Shown in pieces: positions 19,533-28,257 of a DNA stretch of 64,000 nt. The stretch lies in NCBI RefSeq assembly GCF_000832305.1, contig NZ_CP010536.1:1426001-1490000 (forward strand), given 5' to 3'. The DNA is from Cupriavidus basilensis (GTDB lineage: Bacteria > Pseudomonadota > Gammaproteobacteria > Burkholderiales > Burkholderiaceae). How positions within the stretch are numbered: the stretch's first letter is position 1; each line of letters starts with the position of its first letter. Made by a program: the position numbers and the translations under genes. Below the pieces are notes generated by a model. That model saw nothing but the letters and a program-made list of their open reading frames with translations, did no database searches and was not told where the DNA came from.

Positions 19533-19603
19533 GGCGCGTATCCGCGCCAGAGCACATCGTCACCGACACCCCAGAACAGAATACTTACCGGATCAGAAGC
19601 GCC

Positions 19604-22051
19604 ATGCAATTCTCGGAATCCTGGCTTCGCAGTTTCGTCAATCCCGACAAGATTTCCACCGATGCGCTCTCGCACAGCCTGACCATGGCCGGGCTGGAAG
19701 TGGAAGAGGTCGGCCCGGTCGCGCCGCCTTTCAACAAGGTGGTGGTGGCGCGCGTGCTTTCCACCGAGCGTCATCCCAATGCGGACCGTCTCAACGTTTG
19801 CCAGGTCGATGCCGGCACCGGTGAGACCCTGCAGATCGTTTGCGGCGCACCCAATGTCGCGCCCGGCGTCCTGGTGCCTTGCGCGCTGGTCGGCGCGGTG
19901 CTGCCGCCGTCCGAGGCGGGCGGCAAGCCGTTCGAGATCAAGGTAGGCAAGCTGCGCGGTGTGGACAGCTTCGGCATGCTCTGCTCGGCGCGCGAGCTCA
20001 AGCTGTCGGAGGACCACGGCGGCCTGATGCTCCTGCCCGAAGATGCCAGGATCGGCATGGACATTCGCGAGTACCTGGACCTGGATGACCAGGTCTTCGT
20101 CATCAAGCTCACCCCCAACAAGGCCGACTGCCTGTCGATCCACGGCGTGGCGCGCGAAGTCGCCGCGCTGACCGGTGCCGCGCTGCGCCTGCCGGAGATG
20201 AAGCCGGTTGCGGTGACACTGGCCGACAAGCTGCCGGTGAAGATTTCCGCCCCCGACCTGTGCGGCCGTTTCTCGGGCCGTGTGATCCGCGGCGTGAACG
20301 CGCACGCGGCCACGCCGGCATGGATGGTGCAACGCCTGGAGCGGGCAGGGCAGCGCAGCATCTCCGCGCTGGTCGACATCTCCAACTACGTGATGCTCGA
20401 ACTCGGCCGCCCCTCGCACGTCTTCGACCTGGACAAGATCCACGGCGGGCTGGATGTGCGCTGGGGCCGCAAGGGCGAGCAGCTCAAGCTGCTCAACGGC
20501 AATACCGTGGAGCTCGACGAGCAGGTCGGCGTGATCGCCGACGACAAGGAGATCGAGAGCCTGGCCGGCATCATGGGCGGCGACAGCACCGCCGTGACGC
20601 TCGACACCACCAACATCTACCTCGAAGCCGCCTTCTGGTGGCCGCAAGCGATCCAGGGCCGCTCGCGCCGCTTCAACTTCTCGACCGACGCCGGACATCG
20701 CTTCGAACGTGGCGTGGACTACGCCACCACGGTTGAGCATATCGAGCGCATCAGCGCGCTGATCCTCGAGATCTGCGGTGGCCAGGCCGGCCCGGTCGAC
20801 GACCAGATTGTCAACCTGCCGCAACGCAAGCCGGTGCGACTGCGCGTGGCGCGTGCCGAGCGCGTGCTTGGCATCGAGCTGTCGCCTGCGGTCATCGCCG
20901 ACGTGTTCCAGCGCCTGCAGTTGCCGTTCGCCCGCGAGCAAGGCGAGGACGGTGAGGTGTTCGTGGTCACGCCGCCGAGCTATCGCTTCGATATCGAGAT
21001 CGAGGAAGACCTGATCGAGGAAGTAGCCCGCATCTACGGCTTCGAGCGTATTCCGGCGCGCCCGCCGATCGCCGAAAGCGAGATGCGCCCGACCGACGAA
21101 GCCCGCCGCTCGACCCATGCGGTACGCCACGCGATTGCCGCGCGCGACTACCAGGAGGTGATCAACTTCGCCTTCGTCGAAGAGAAGTGGGAGCGCGACT
21201 TCGCCAGCAACGACAACCCGATCCGACTGCTGAACCCGATCGCCAGCCAACTGGCGGTGATGCGTTCCACGCTGATCGGTGGCCTGCTCGACAAGGTGCG
21301 CTACAACCTCAATCGCAAGGCATCGCGTGTGCGGATGTTTGAAGTGGGCCGCGTGTTCCATCGCGACGCCTCGGTTGCCGATGGCGGCCTGACGGTGGCC
21401 GGCTATCGCCAGCCGATGGTTGCCGGCGGCATTGCCTACGGCCCGGCCTTCGACGAGCAGTGGGGCATCGCCACCCGCCCGGTGGACTTCTTCGACGTCA
21501 AGGGCGATGTCGAGGCGTTGCTGTTCCCGCGCGTCGCGCGCTTCGAGCCGGTATCGCATCCCGCGCTGCATCCAGGCCGCGCCGCGCAAGTGGTGATCGA
21601 CGGCAAGGTCGCCGGGGTGATCGGCGAACTGCATCCGCGCTGGCTGCAGGAGTACGAACTGACGCAAGCACCGGTCGTGTTCGAACTGGACCTGCAGGCA
21701 CTGCGTGAAGTGGGCTTGCCCGGCTACACCGAAATCTCCAAATTCCCGGCCGCCGTACGCGACCTGGCACTGGTGGTAAAGCAGTCGGTGCGCGTGCAGG
21801 ACCTGCTCGACGCCATGCGCGAAGCCCTGGAAAAACAGGGTTCTGCCCGCTATTGCCAGAGCCTGGTGCTGTTCGACGAGTTCCGTCCGAAGGCGGCTTC
21901 GGCGGCCATTGGCGCGGACGAGAAAAGCCTTGCGTTCCGCTTGACCTTGCAAGATACTGGGGCGACCCTCCAGGACGAAACCGTCGACAGCGCGGTGCGT
22001 TGCATGGTCGAAGCCGCCGGCGCTGCATTCCAGGCGCGGATGCGCGGCTGA
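19604..22051 (+). CDS. pheT: Phenylalanyl-tRNA synthetase beta subunit
   Basis: The 815-residue protein has an N-terminal tRNA-binding OB fold (residues about 40-150, [16 protein letters not shown]), the B3/B4 editing region ([19 protein letters not shown]), a B5 domain, the core, and a C-terminal anticodon-binding FDX-ACB domain ([14 protein letters not shown] and [13 protein letters not shown]). It is the partner of pheS directly upstream (71-base gap) and is followed by ihfA, the usual order in proteobacteria. Confidence 0.97.
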   Translation: MQFSESWLRSFVNPDKISTDALSHSLTMAGLEVEEVGPVAPPFNKVVVARVLSTERHPNADRLNVCQVDAGTGETLQIVCGAPNVAPGVLVPCALVGAVLPPSEAGGKPFEIKVGKLRGVDSFGMLCSARELKLSEDHGGLMLLPEDARIGMDIREYLDLDDQVFVIKLTPNKADCLSIHGVAREVAALTGAALRLPEMKPVAVTLADKLPVKISAPDLCGRFSGRVIRGVNAHAATPAWMVQRLERAGQRSISALVDISNYVMLELGRPSHVFDLDKIHGGLDVRWGRKGEQLKLLNGNTVELDEQVGVIADDKEIESLAGIMGGDSTAVTLDTTNIYLEAAFWWPQAIQGRSRRFNFSTDAGHRFERGVDYATTVEHIERISALILEICGGQAGPVDDQIVNLPQRKPVRLRVARAERVLGIELSPAVIADVFQRLQLPFAREQGEDGEVFVVTPPSYRFDIEIEEDLIEEVARIYGFERIPARPPIAESEMRPTDEARRSTHAVRHAIAARDYQEVINFAFVEEKWERDFASNDNPIRLLNPIASQLAVMRSTLIGGLLDKVRYNLNRKASRVRMFEVGRVFHRDASVADGGLTVAGYRQPMVAGGIAYGPAFDEQWGIATRPVDFFDVKGDVEALLFPRVARFEPVSHPALHPGRAAQVVIDGKVAGVIGELHPRWLQEYELTQAPVVFELDLQALREVGLPGYTEISKFPAAVRDLALVVKQSVRVQDLLDAMREALEKQGSARYCQSLVLFDEFRPKAASAAIGADEKSLAFRLTLQDTGATLQDETVDSAVRCMVEAAGAAFQARMRG

Positions 22052-22114
22052 TCCACCAGCTGACATGACAATGGAGCGCCCGGACTTCCGCATCCGGGCG
22101 GATCGCCACACCGA

Positions 22115-22537
22115 ATGACAATGAACGATCGACACGCGTATCTCATGGCCTCTGCAATGGGTGAAGCAGGCGACCGCCAGGCAGCCTCGCTCGACGACGA
22201 TACTTCCGACGCCCGCGTTGCCGAAGTGCCGACCCTTACCAAGGCCGAGCTCGCTGAAATGCTGTTCGACCAGGTCGGCCTCAACAAGCGTGAGTCCAAG
22301 GACATGGTCGAAGCATTCTTCGACGTGATTCGCGAAGCGCTGGAACAGGGCGACAGCGTCAAGCTCTCCGGCTTCGGCAATTTCCAGTTGCGCGACAAGC
22401 CGCAACGTCCCGGCCGCAATCCCAAGACGGGCGAGATCATTCCCATCACGGCGCGACGCGTGGTGACGTTCCATGCCAGCCAGAAGCTCAAGGGCCTGGT
22501 GGAAGAGCGTGCAGGCCTGGTGGCGGTGCCCGGCTGA
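22115..22537 (+). CDS. ihfA: Integration host factor subunit alpha
   Basis: The 140-residue product has an N-terminal extension of about 40 residues. The full HU/IHF fold follows: [40 protein letters not shown] with the DNA-intercalating RPGRNPKTG arm, and [19 protein letters not shown] bends DNA and is often used by phage integrases, which is notable because a prophage integrates 700 bases downstream. The true start may be one of the later ATGs; extensions like this are common in Burkholderiales. Confidence 0.94.
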   Translation: MTMNDRHAYLMASAMGEAGDRQAASLDDDTSDARVAEVPTLTKAELAEMLFDQVGLNKRESKDMVEAFFDVIREALEQGDSVKLSGFGNFQLRDKPQRPGRNPKTGEIIPITARRVVTFHASQKLKGLVEERAGLVAVPG

Positions 22538-22661
22538 TCGTTTGCCAGCAGCACGACGACTCGTTATCCTGCTGAATCCGTGTATCACGCTTGTTTGCGC
22601 GCTAGCCCGCGCGAGCACCACAACCTCTCCCGGCACGGCCTGAAGCCCGCCCATTCACCGT

Positions 22662-23093
22662 ATGTCGGAACGATCCAGCGAACGCATCTTGTTGCCGCCG
22701 ATTCCCGCCAAACGCTACTTCACCATTGGAGAAGTCAGCGAGCTTTGCGCCGTCAAGCCGCATGTGCTGCGCTACTGGGAGCAGGAGTTCACGCAACTCA
22801 AGCCCGTCAAGCGACGTGGTAACCGGCGTTACTACCAGCATCATGAGGTCCTGCTGATCCGGCGTATCCGCGACCTGCTGTACGAACAGGGCTTCACGAT
22901 CAATGGCGCCCGCAATCGCCTTGACGAAGGGCGGCAGCACAGCCAGGCCGCCGCCGAAGACGTGCAAGCGTTGGCTGCGCAAGCCGCCGGTGAAGCGCCG
23001 GTTTTCTCGCTCGACCTCAACAACCTGCGCAACGAACTGGTGGAAGTGCAGCACCTGCTCGCGCAGCTTCAACAGATCGCGAAGCACGAATAA
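22662..23093 (+). CDS. MerR-family transcriptional regulator
   Basis: The 143-residue protein has a MerR helix-turn-helix at residues 18-85 (YFTIGEVSELCAVKPHVLRY, RRGNRRYYQHHEVLLIRRI) and a C-terminal coiled coil for dimerisation. It lacks the metal-binding cysteines of metal-sensing MerR proteins. A MerR-type gene directly after ihfA is a conserved arrangement in proteobacteria, but its effector is unknown. Confidence 0.92.
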   Translation: MSERSSERILLPPIPAKRYFTIGEVSELCAVKPHVLRYWEQEFTQLKPVKRRGNRRYYQHHEVLLIRRIRDLLYEQGFTINGARNRLDEGRQHSQAAAEDVQALAAQAAGEAPVFSLDLNNLRNELVEVQHLLAQLQQIAKHE

Positions 23094-23149
23094 AAAGTGC
23101 GCTAATGACTAGCCATTTTTAAAAAGCTTCTGATATAATCTTTTTCTTT

Positions 23150-23226
<77 letters not shown>

Positions 23227-23234
23227 GTATTAAG

Positions 23235-23270
23235 AACCCGCTAGATCAACGTCTAGCGGGTTTTTTCTTT
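23235..23270 (+). terminator. Terminator after tRNA-Pro
   Basis: A perfect 11-base-pair stem (AACCCGCTAGA/TCTAGCGGGTT) is followed by TTTTCTTTTC. It ends the tRNA transcript and lies at the prophage junction; whether it is host or phage DNA depends on the exact attL crossover, which one end cannot show. Confidence 0.9.
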
Positions 23271-23307
23271 TCTGATCCGGCTAGTTCCAGCACCTCCAGA
23301 AGTAGCC

Positions 23308-23331
23308 AAATATTATGCGCGCATAATATTT
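23308..23331. repeat. 24-bp perfect palindrome next to the integrase stop
   Basis: The dyad has half-site AAATATTATGCG and its exact complement, centred at 23319/23320, two bases before the integrase stop codon. It has no T tail, so it does not look like a normal terminator. Its place between attL and int suggests a binding site for integrase arms, IHF or an excisionase, but that is inference. Confidence 0.6.
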
Positions 23332-23332
23332 C

Positions 23333-24430
23333 TCAATCCCAAGGTAGGCTAACGTCCATCTCAGAGCGTTCAGGGAACGCCTCCTTGATGTAGATCGCGG
23401 TCGTCTTTGCGGTCGTATGGGCTAGCCGTTTCTGGATATCGGCAGCGTCATTTCCATCCCTGGCAGCGTCGGTTGCGCCCAAGGCTCGCAAGTCCTTGAA
23501 GACTATTTGATCCGTTACCTTCGCCCGAGATTTGGCGCGTCGCCACATGGAATGCAGGCCCGTTTTAGAGTAGGGCGTTCCGGCCTGACTGGGAAAGAGA
23601 TAGTCCGTCTTCACTCCATATTTTTTCTTGATCGCCTTGGCTCGGTCGATAACCACCTGAATGTGGGTCGTGATAACGACATGGACCACCTTGCCGCTGC
23701 TGCCGGCGGTCTTGGATGGTTTGAAGCGGATGACGCCGTCTGAGATTTGGCTCTCGGTCAGATTTCTGACGTCTGTGCCCCGTTGCCAGACCAGGTAGGC
23801 CATGTCGATGATGCACTGGAACATCGGGCCGGACTCGGTCGGTAACTTGTCCTCGCCGACGAGGGCGGCCGCCCGAATCCGCTTGATGGCGTCATGAGTG
23901 GGTAGGACCTCTCGGCGCTTAGTCTGGTAGTCGGAAAGGTCCAGGTTATCGCAGGGGTTGTCTTCCCTGAGGCCAAGTTCACTAATCGCCATCTTGAACA
24001 TCTTTCGGAGGACGTTAGCGTACTTCTGGGCCGAGTTCGCCTTGTCGGAGAAGTTGTCTCTGAGGAAATCGGCGCATGCCTTGGTCGTCACATTGGCCAC
24101 GAAGAAATCCCGGAAGCTCTCACTGATGGTGTCTGCCATCCGCCCATAGTCAGATTGCACGCTGTCGGTGTACCGCTTGAGCTTCCGCGCCTTCCATTCC
24201 GTACAGAGGTAAGGCATCGACCCATCGACCAGGCGCTTGTCCGTGAACAACTCGCTCAGTCGGCTGAACATCTTGCCCTCGCCATCGTCCACCCGGCACA
24301 GCTGGATGAGGCGCTGTGTCTTGCCGGTCCAAGGATTGCGCATGGGGGCGGGCGCGGTGAAGTAGTAGGCTCCGTGGTTGACGATAACGCGCTTCGGCAA
24401 CCCCTTGTGGCCCTTTCGTGCTCGGCCCAC
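23333..24430 (-). CDS. int: Tyrosine-type site-specific recombinase (integrase)
   Basis: The 365-residue protein has an N-terminal arm/core-binding part and a C-terminal catalytic domain. RGTDVRNLTESQI carries the first Arg, FKDLRALGATDAA holds the box II Arg (with Lys where His is usual), LAHTTAKTTAIYI has the His and the nucleophile Tyr near residue 347. It should integrate and excise the prophage at the tRNA-Pro gene. Its start overlaps the stop of the DUF4224 gene by one base, so the two are co-translated. HK022/P2-like integrases are relatives by pattern. Confidence 0.95.
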   Translation of the reverse strand: MGRARKGHKGLPKRVIVNHGAYYFTAPAPMRNPWTGKTQRLIQLCRVDDGEGKMFSRLSELFTDKRLVDGSMPYLCTEWKARKLKRYTDSVQSDYGRMADTISESFRDFFVANVTTKACADFLRDNFSDKANSAQKYANVLRKMFKMAISELGLREDNPCDNLDLSDYQTKRREVLPTHDAIKRIRAAALVGEDKLPTESGPMFQCIIDMAYLVWQRGTDVRNLTESQISDGVIRFKPSKTAGSSGKVVHVVITTHIQVVIDRAKAIKKKYGVKTDYLFPSQAGTPYSKTGLHSMWRRAKSRAKVTDQIVFKDLRALGATDAARDGNDAADIQKRLAHTTAKTTAIYIKEAFPERSEMDVSLPWD

Positions 24431-24693
24431 TAGCGCTTCCTCTGAATCTTGTGCAGCCTGGGTGGTGCAGATCCCATGCCGGATGACGGTGCTGCTGCCA
24501 GTGCCGGCGGTGGGGCGCAGGGGTATTGGCAGTGCATGCGCAGTACCAGTAGGGTATTGTCGGGTCGCTTTCGCGAGGGGATGCCGAGGGCTTGCAGAAC
24601 ATCCATCTGCTTTCCGGCACGCTTGAAGCCAGTCATCTTCACCAGTTCCTGGGGGGTGAGTTCGAGGGGAGGGGATTCTAGTACGGCGACCAT
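24430..24693 (-). CDS. DUF4224 domain protein, possible excisionase or Int partner
   Basis: The 87-residue product carries the short DUF4224 signature (LELTPQELVKMTGFKRAGKQ, then LQALGIPSRKRPDNTLLVLR), a small helix-turn-helix-like domain often encoded directly upstream of phage integrases. The C-terminal 35 residues are Ala/Pro-rich. ATG 24693 is used because the domain starts eight residues later; the frame continues further upstream without family features. A role in directing excision is likely but inferred from position. Confidence 0.75.
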   Translation of the reverse strand: MVAVLESPPLELTPQELVKMTGFKRAGKQMDVLQALGIPSRKRPDNTLLVLRMHCQYPCAPPPALAAAPSSGMGSAPPRLHKIQRKR

Positions 24694-24695
24694 GG

Positions 24696-25268
24696 TTACC
24701 CCGCAGAACCGAAAAAGGCGGCCAGCAGTGGCTCGCGGCGGATGAGCTTCCCGCGCTTCAAGTAACGTCGATTGACGTACTTCCGCTGCCTCGCGTGCCA
24801 ATCCTCGGGGTCGAACTTGTCCCGATACCGTTGCTGCATTTCACGAGGGGTCAGCTTTTGCGGTTTAGGCTTGCTCTCACCTGGAATCGGTAGGAAGTAC
24901 GCCTGCAGATGTCCTCGCCGCGTGGCACGGACCCAGTCCACGATATGCGCCGAACCATCGTTAACATGCTCGCTGACTAGGCTTCGGATCTGCTCGGCAC
25001 AAATTCCTGTCAGCTTGCTGGCTTGGAGTGCTGTGAGAGGTTTGCCATCCTTCATCAGATGCTTGAGCACTTCCCACGTCGGCGAATACTTGCGCGACTT
25101 CTTCGGCAGTTCGAGCTCGCGGGCCTTTTCCTTGACCGCCCCACAGGTGCGACCGGGGAGCAGATGCATACAAGCCTTTACCGGGATCCCTGACCGCCAG
25201 ATGTCCCGGATGACGTCCAATTCGGGCTCGGTCCATTTCCTTCTGACGATCTTGATCACGGCTTCCAT
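24696..25268 (-). CDS. Putative DNA-binding protein with SANT/Myb-like N-terminus
   Basis: The 190-residue protein begins with a tryptophan-rich helical motif (KWTEPELDVIRDIWRSGIPV, then LLPGRTCGAVKEKARELEL) that resembles SANT/Myb or Gcr-type DNA-binding domains of phage proteins. A second winged-helix-like segment follows at about 60-115. The C-terminal third is very basic. It lies in the minus operon with the DUF4224 and integrase genes and ends two bases before the former. Exact function is not recognised. Confidence 0.65.
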   Translation of the reverse strand: MEAVIKIVRRKWTEPELDVIRDIWRSGIPVKACMHLLPGRTCGAVKEKARELELPKKSRKYSPTWEVLKHLMKDGKPLTALQASKLTGICAEQIRSLVSEHVNDGSAHIVDWVRATRRGHLQAYFLPIPGESKPKPQKLTPREMQQRYRDKFDPEDWHARQRKYVNRRYLKRGKLIRREPLLAAFFGSAG

Positions 25269-25453
25269 TTACATCCCTCGCAGCGCTGGTCCTTGGTGCT
25301 TTGGCTGTATTGACAGCCCGTCGACATGACGTCCAGAACGAAGACCATCCGTGCCATTCGCGTGGTGACGTCCGTTGATTCGGCGTAGATCCATCCGTCC
25401 TGGGCGAAATAGCCTGCCTGGCGGTTGTCGTTGTTGTGGCAGCCGTAGCTCAT
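25256..25453 (-). CDS. Small cysteine-containing phage protein
   Basis: A 65-residue product with a C-terminal cysteine cluster (STGCQYSQSTKDQRCEGC) that could bind zinc. ATG 25453 follows ATGAGGC, a weak ribosome site. It is the first gene after the operator-promoter at 25485-25513 and overlaps the next gene by 13 bases. No family recognised. Confidence 0.55.
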   Translation of the reverse strand: MSYGCHNNDNRQAGYFAQDGWIYAESTDVTTRMARMVFVLDVMSTGCQYSQSTKDQRCEGCKWKP

Positions 25454-25484
25454 GCCTCATATCGCATGTGATTGTATGAGGCTA

Positions 25485-25513
25485 ATAATAGCCATATAAG
25501 GCTAAACAAGCAA
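25485..25513 (-). promoter_or_regulatory. Operator-containing promoter of the int operon
   Basis: On the minus strand, TTGCTT (-35) and TATTAT (-10) are separated by exactly 17 bases, and the spacer contains the phage operator motif (TAGCC...GGCTA, 25489-25504). A second inverted repeat, GCCTCATA (25454-25461) with TATGAGGC (25475-25482), lies between this promoter and the first gene. It should control the integration/excision genes. Confidence 0.75.
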
Positions 25514-25527
25514 GTTTGATCCTCGTA

Positions 25528-25552
25528 AAAGTTCCCCGCTCGGCGGCGGGGA
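25528..25552 (-). terminator. Terminator of the DGR operon
   Basis: CCCCGC (25534-25539) pairs with GCGGGG (25546-25551); on the minus strand the hairpin is followed by AACTTTTACG. It lies about 40 bases past the last small gene of the retroelement operon and just upstream of the int operon promoter, separating the two. Confidence 0.65.
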
Positions 25553-25588
25553 TTCTGGCGCGCCGCGTCGTGGTCGCGGGAGGCGGAT

Positions 25589-25771
25589 CTAGCTGGCCTC
25601 CGCCGAGAGTTCTTCATGCACGCGCACAATGGTGATGCGCTCATCGTCAGAGAGCGGTCGAACCTGGCCGGCAATCATGTACTCGAGCAACGGTCGCACC
25701 ACCGCTTGATCCTCGGCGGCAAGTTCCTCAATCTTTGGCGCGATGGCCATCAGGATCTGGGAGTTCGTCAT
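25589..25771 (-). CDS. Small acidic protein downstream of the DGR reverse transcriptase
   Basis: A 60-residue product (MTNSQILMAIAPKIEELAAE, ending VRVHEELSAEAS) starts 48 bases after the reverse transcriptase stop on the same strand and ends before the operon terminator. It is mainly helical and acidic by composition. No family is recognised; it could be an accessory part of the retroelement or an unrelated phage gene. GGGGATGACC upstream of ATG 25771 gives a modest ribosome site. Confidence 0.55.
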   Translation of the reverse strand: MTNSQILMAIAPKIEELAAEDQAVVRPLLEYMIAGQVRPLSDDERITIVRVHEELSAEAS

Positions 25772-25818
25772 TCCTGGTCATCCCCTTTGTCGAAGCTATG
25801 TTGAAAGGTCGGTTTCAT

Positions 25819-26997
25819 TCAGGTTGTATGGGAGCGATATGCCTTGGTTAGTTGGCGGTTCACTGAATGCCCGCGCTTGCGGACAATGTTTGCGAAGCGA
25901 GCCCGATCCGTATGGCTGCCCGTCGCTTGGCGAAGGAGTCCGAAGTAGCTGTTGGCGGCCGCATGTAAGTCAGCGGCATCCATTTGCCGCAGTCGACGCG
26001 CCCCTTCATTGACTGTTCGGGGCCGAGTGGTGCGTACCCATGGGCTAATGACTTGACCGACAAAGTCGATGCCTCGCTCGACAGGCTGTAGGATGGTTTT
26101 GGAAGGATTCAGCCGAGCGCCCAGTTCGCGAGGCAAGAAGGCTTCGATGTCGTCATGCGCTGCGTTCAGCCACTGGGGCGACTCATGCAGGAGCACGAAG
26201 TCGTCCACGTAGCGGACGTAGTGGCGGGCGCGCACCTGGTGCTTCGCATGCTGGTCAAGCGAGTCAAGGTACACGTTCGCAAAGAACTGGCTGCTCAGGT
26301 TGCCGATCGGTAGGCCTCGATGCGCTGGCTGGTTCAATAGACTCTTATACGGCGGTACCAGCGCCAGCAGTTCGGCCGGCGCTTGCATTTGGACATCCGG
26401 GCGCGGATCATGCATCAACACCAATTCGGTCAGCCACATCCACCAGGGCTCGGTGATACGTGCGGCGAGTTGCGCGCGTAGCACGCGCTTGTCGATGCTG
26501 ACGAAGAAGTTCGCCAGGTCGCATTTCAGGTACCAGGCCGGCCGCGCCCAATTCTTCGTGACACTGCGCACCTTGGACTCGAGGCGGCGCGCGGCGTACA
26601 GAGTGCCACGGCCAGGAATGCATGCGCAGCTATCTGCGATGAACGAGGCATAGAAGCGCGGAGAAATGTGGTTGTAGAGTAGGTGGTGCACCACACGATC
26701 GCGGAAGTCGGCAGCCCATACCTCGCGCGGCTTCGGGCGTGTGACCACGAAGCAGATCGATCTGCCGGGTCGATAGCTTCCATCGGCGAGCTCGTCGGCA
26801 AGCCGGCATAGGTTCCGCTCTAGGTTCTGCTCGAAGGCGAGGGCATTGTGGGTGTTTCGCTTGTTCTTCCGACAATCGAAGTAGGCCACCACCAAGTCCT
26901 CGAAGGAAAAACCAGCAGGAACCGCATCGGCATGATCTGCGGACGGCCCGGGCGCGAAACTCGCTACTCTTGTGGTTGTTGTTCTGATTGCCATCAT
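25819..26997 (-). CDS. DGR reverse transcriptase
   Basis: Conserved text starts at FSFEDLVVAYFDCRKNKRN (residues 30-48 of the 392-residue frame from ATG 26997), which matches the N-terminus of diversity-generating retroelement reverse transcriptases. Motif A is YLKCDLANFFVSID (Asp 160); the DGR-specific LPIGNLSSQFFANVYLD (229-245) has SQ where group II intron enzymes have SP; the catalytic YVDD is at 263-266. It copies template-repeat RNA with errors at adenines. The start is uncertain: the open frame runs through the template repeat, ATG 26997 and 26994 lie inside that repeat, and TTG 26895 or the following GTG codons would cut the conserved start. No good ribosome site is visible. Confidence 0.95.
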   Translation of the reverse strand: MMAIRTTTTRVASFAPGPSADHADAVPAGFSFEDLVVAYFDCRKNKRNTHNALAFEQNLERNLCRLADELADGSYRPGRSICFVVTRPKPREVWAADFRDRVVHHLLYNHISPRFYASFIADSCACIPGRGTLYAARRLESKVRSVTKNWARPAWYLKCDLANFFVSIDKRVLRAQLAARITEPWWMWLTELVLMHDPRPDVQMQAPAELLALVPPYKSLLNQPAHRGLPIGNLSSQFFANVYLDSLDQHAKHQVRARHYVRYVDDFVLLHESPQWLNAAHDDIEAFLPRELGARLNPSKTILQPVERGIDFVGQVISPWVRTTRPRTVNEGARRLRQMDAADLHAAANSYFGLLRQATGSHTDRARFANIVRKRGHSVNRQLTKAYRSHTT

Positions 26998-27044
26998 TGA
27001 AGTTCTGATTCCACGCGTTGTTGGAGTTGCTAGCGGACTGCGTC
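26935..27044 (-). repeat. DGR template repeat (TR)
   Basis: This 110-bp segment, read on the minus strand, is near-identical to the 3' ends of both target genes (27597-27706 and 28272-28381). In the target frame it would read as a run of Asn codons (AAC, AAT) where the targets vary. The 3' end (GC-rich CGCGCCCGGGCCGTCCGC) corresponds to the expected initiation-of-mutagenic-homing region. It lies between avd and the reverse transcriptase, as in the Bordetella phage system. Its RNA should be the mutagenised template. Confidence 0.97.
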
Positions 27045-27196
27045 TATTCGTGCTATCTACGTCGCCTCGCCGAAGGCCTGGGCCGATCAGTGGGGAAACT
27101 GCGCCAGACCAGCCCTGGTGACTCCCAGCGGTATCTGTGATGCGCATGGCGGTGGCCTTGTGAGCCAGCGGCACGACCAGATTAAAAATCGCACGG

Positions 27197-27220
27197 GCAT
27201 GACCGCCTTGACGGTCATGC
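27197..27220 (-). promoter_or_regulatory. Hairpin between avd and the template repeat
   Basis: GCATGACCG and CGGTCATGC form a perfect 9-base-pair stem with a six-base loop, overlapping the avd stop codon. On the minus strand it is followed by CCGTGCGATTTTTAATC, so it may act as a partial terminator or as a structured element at the 5' side of the template RNA. The 150 bases between it and the template repeat hold no gene. Confidence 0.55.
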
Positions 27221-27568
27221 AACAGGCGACGATGCGGCTCTCCGCCATCCATTGGCTTGCTTCCCGATACTGTTGGTAAGCACTACGGTCTTGGCATACT
27301 GCTGCCTAGAGATGAGCCGCTTGTCTACCGATAAGCGCAGCAGAAGCTCAGTCACCTGAAGGCGTTCGATCAGGTCCAGTAGATGCGGAGATTTCTCTCG
27401 GGCCGTGTTCGCCCGAAATATCAGGACGGTGATCTTCACGCACTCGTCGCGGATGACTCCGCCAATCGACGCCTTGTAGTCACGAGGCATATTCTTGGCG
27501 AGGTCCGTGACGGCGTCGAGCAGGTCGTATGCCACCTTGTAGATCGGAAGGCTGGTATGGATGGCCAT
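27215..27568 (-). CDS. avd: DGR accessory variability determinant (Avd-like)
   Basis: The 117-residue, four-helix protein (MAIHTSLPIYKVAYDLLDAV, MPRDYKASIGGVIRDECVKI, ERLQVTELLLRLSVDKRLIS, YAKTVVLTNSIGKQANGW) matches the Avd/S23-like helical bundle family. In the Bordetella phage retroelement Avd forms a pentameric barrel that binds the reverse transcriptase and template RNA and is required for mutagenic cDNA synthesis. It sits between the targets and the template repeat, 17 bases after target gene 1. Basic patches fit RNA binding. Confidence 0.93.
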   Translation of the reverse strand: MAIHTSLPIYKVAYDLLDAVTDLAKNMPRDYKASIGGVIRDECVKITVLIFRANTAREKSPHLLDLIERLQVTELLLRLSVDKRLISRQQYAKTVVLTNSIGKQANGWRRAASSPVA

Positions 27569-27585
27569 GCTGAATGACTAAATAA

Positions 27586-28197
27586 TCAAGGGACTAATCT
27601 GCGGACGGCCCGGGCGCGATACTCGCTACTCTTGCGGGTGATGGTCTGACCGCCATCACCGAAGGTCTGATTCCACGCGAAGCCGGAGTTGCTAGCGGAC
27701 TGCGTCGAGGACCAGTGCCATGCCTTCTCGAAGAGTTCGGGAACATTGGCGTACATGAGACTCAACTCGCGACGTGCCGGCAGATAAAAGTCGGAGTGGC
27801 CATCGATTGACAGGCTCCGTGCCCACTGCGCTGCCGGGTGGGCATGGCGGGAGCAGGACAGTGCCTCGGTGTTTGCCCAACCGTCGAACTCGCTCTTTGC
27901 GCCGGTCTCGTCATGGTCAGCACTGCCCCATGCGATCTCTTCTACCGATGCGTCGGGGTGCGTCGGCACGATCAGGTGATAGTCTGTCTGCCCGTTCTCG
28001 CCGCGCATTACCCCGGCATACACGCCTCCCTGGCCGGCCCATATCTCGCCGATGCGGGGAGTACTGGTGCTTTGCTTGGCGGCAGGTTCCGCTCCTGTTA
28101 CAAGGCTGTCCAGCCATGCCCTCATGACCGACTTCGCGGGAAGGGTCACTTGTGCTTCGCCGACCTGGAAGGTCACGTTCTCTGCAACGTGCGTCAT
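27586..28197 (-). CDS. DGR variable protein 1 (DUF1566 / C-type-lectin-like)
   Basis: The 203-residue product ends in a DUF1566-type C-type-lectin-like domain: DFYLPARRELSLMYANVP, HWSSTQSASNS, then the variable segment and KSSEYRARAVRRLVP. The last 36 codons form variable repeat 1, so diversity falls on the exposed ligand face of the fold. No signal peptide or membrane segment is visible. ATG 28197 is favoured because GGAG lies nine bases upstream; a GTG start at 28212 is possible. It follows target 2 by 60 bases and is paralogous to it through most of its length (GGVYAG and YHLIVP correspond to GGFYAG and YALIVA). Confidence 0.93.
   Translation of the reverse strand: MTHVAENVTFQVGEAQVTLPAKSVMRAWLDSLVTGAEPAAKQSTSTPRIGEIWAGQGGVYAGVMRGENGQTDYHLIVPTHPDASVEEIAWGSADHDETGAKSEFDGWANTEALSCSRHAHPAAQWARSLSIDGHSDFYLPARRELSLMYANVPELFEKAWHWSSTQSASNSGFAWNQTFGDGGQTITRKSSEYRARAVRRLVP
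27597..27706 (-). repeat. DGR variable repeat 1 (VR1)
   Basis: Aligned to the template repeat without gaps, it differs at 14 of 110 positions. Thirteen fall on adenines of the template strand (T on the plus strand) and one, at plus-strand 27620, does not (A to T, turning Phe into Tyr). Changes cluster at Asn codons, giving GF, T, G, G, T-I-T, R at the varied sites. Confidence 0.97.
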
Positions 28198-28257
28198 TGG
28201 TGTTCGCTCCACTGAATAGGTAAAGGAAGGCCGCTGGCGCGGCCAAGAATGACTGAA

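Noticed and set aside
19466..22654. Long minus-strand open frame (1062 codons) across pheS end, pheT and ihfA
   Set aside because: Antisense to three well-recognised genes; low-complexity product without motifs.
25450..25674. 74-codon minus frame over the DGR terminator and int promoter
   Set aside because: It overlaps the 60-residue gene in another frame, and covers the hairpin and operator-promoter; no family features.
26998..27252. N-terminal extension of the reverse transcriptase to 477 codons
   Set aside because: It would run through the template repeat and into the avd 3' end; no conserved residues appear before about residue 115, and DGR enzymes are usually 300-400 residues.
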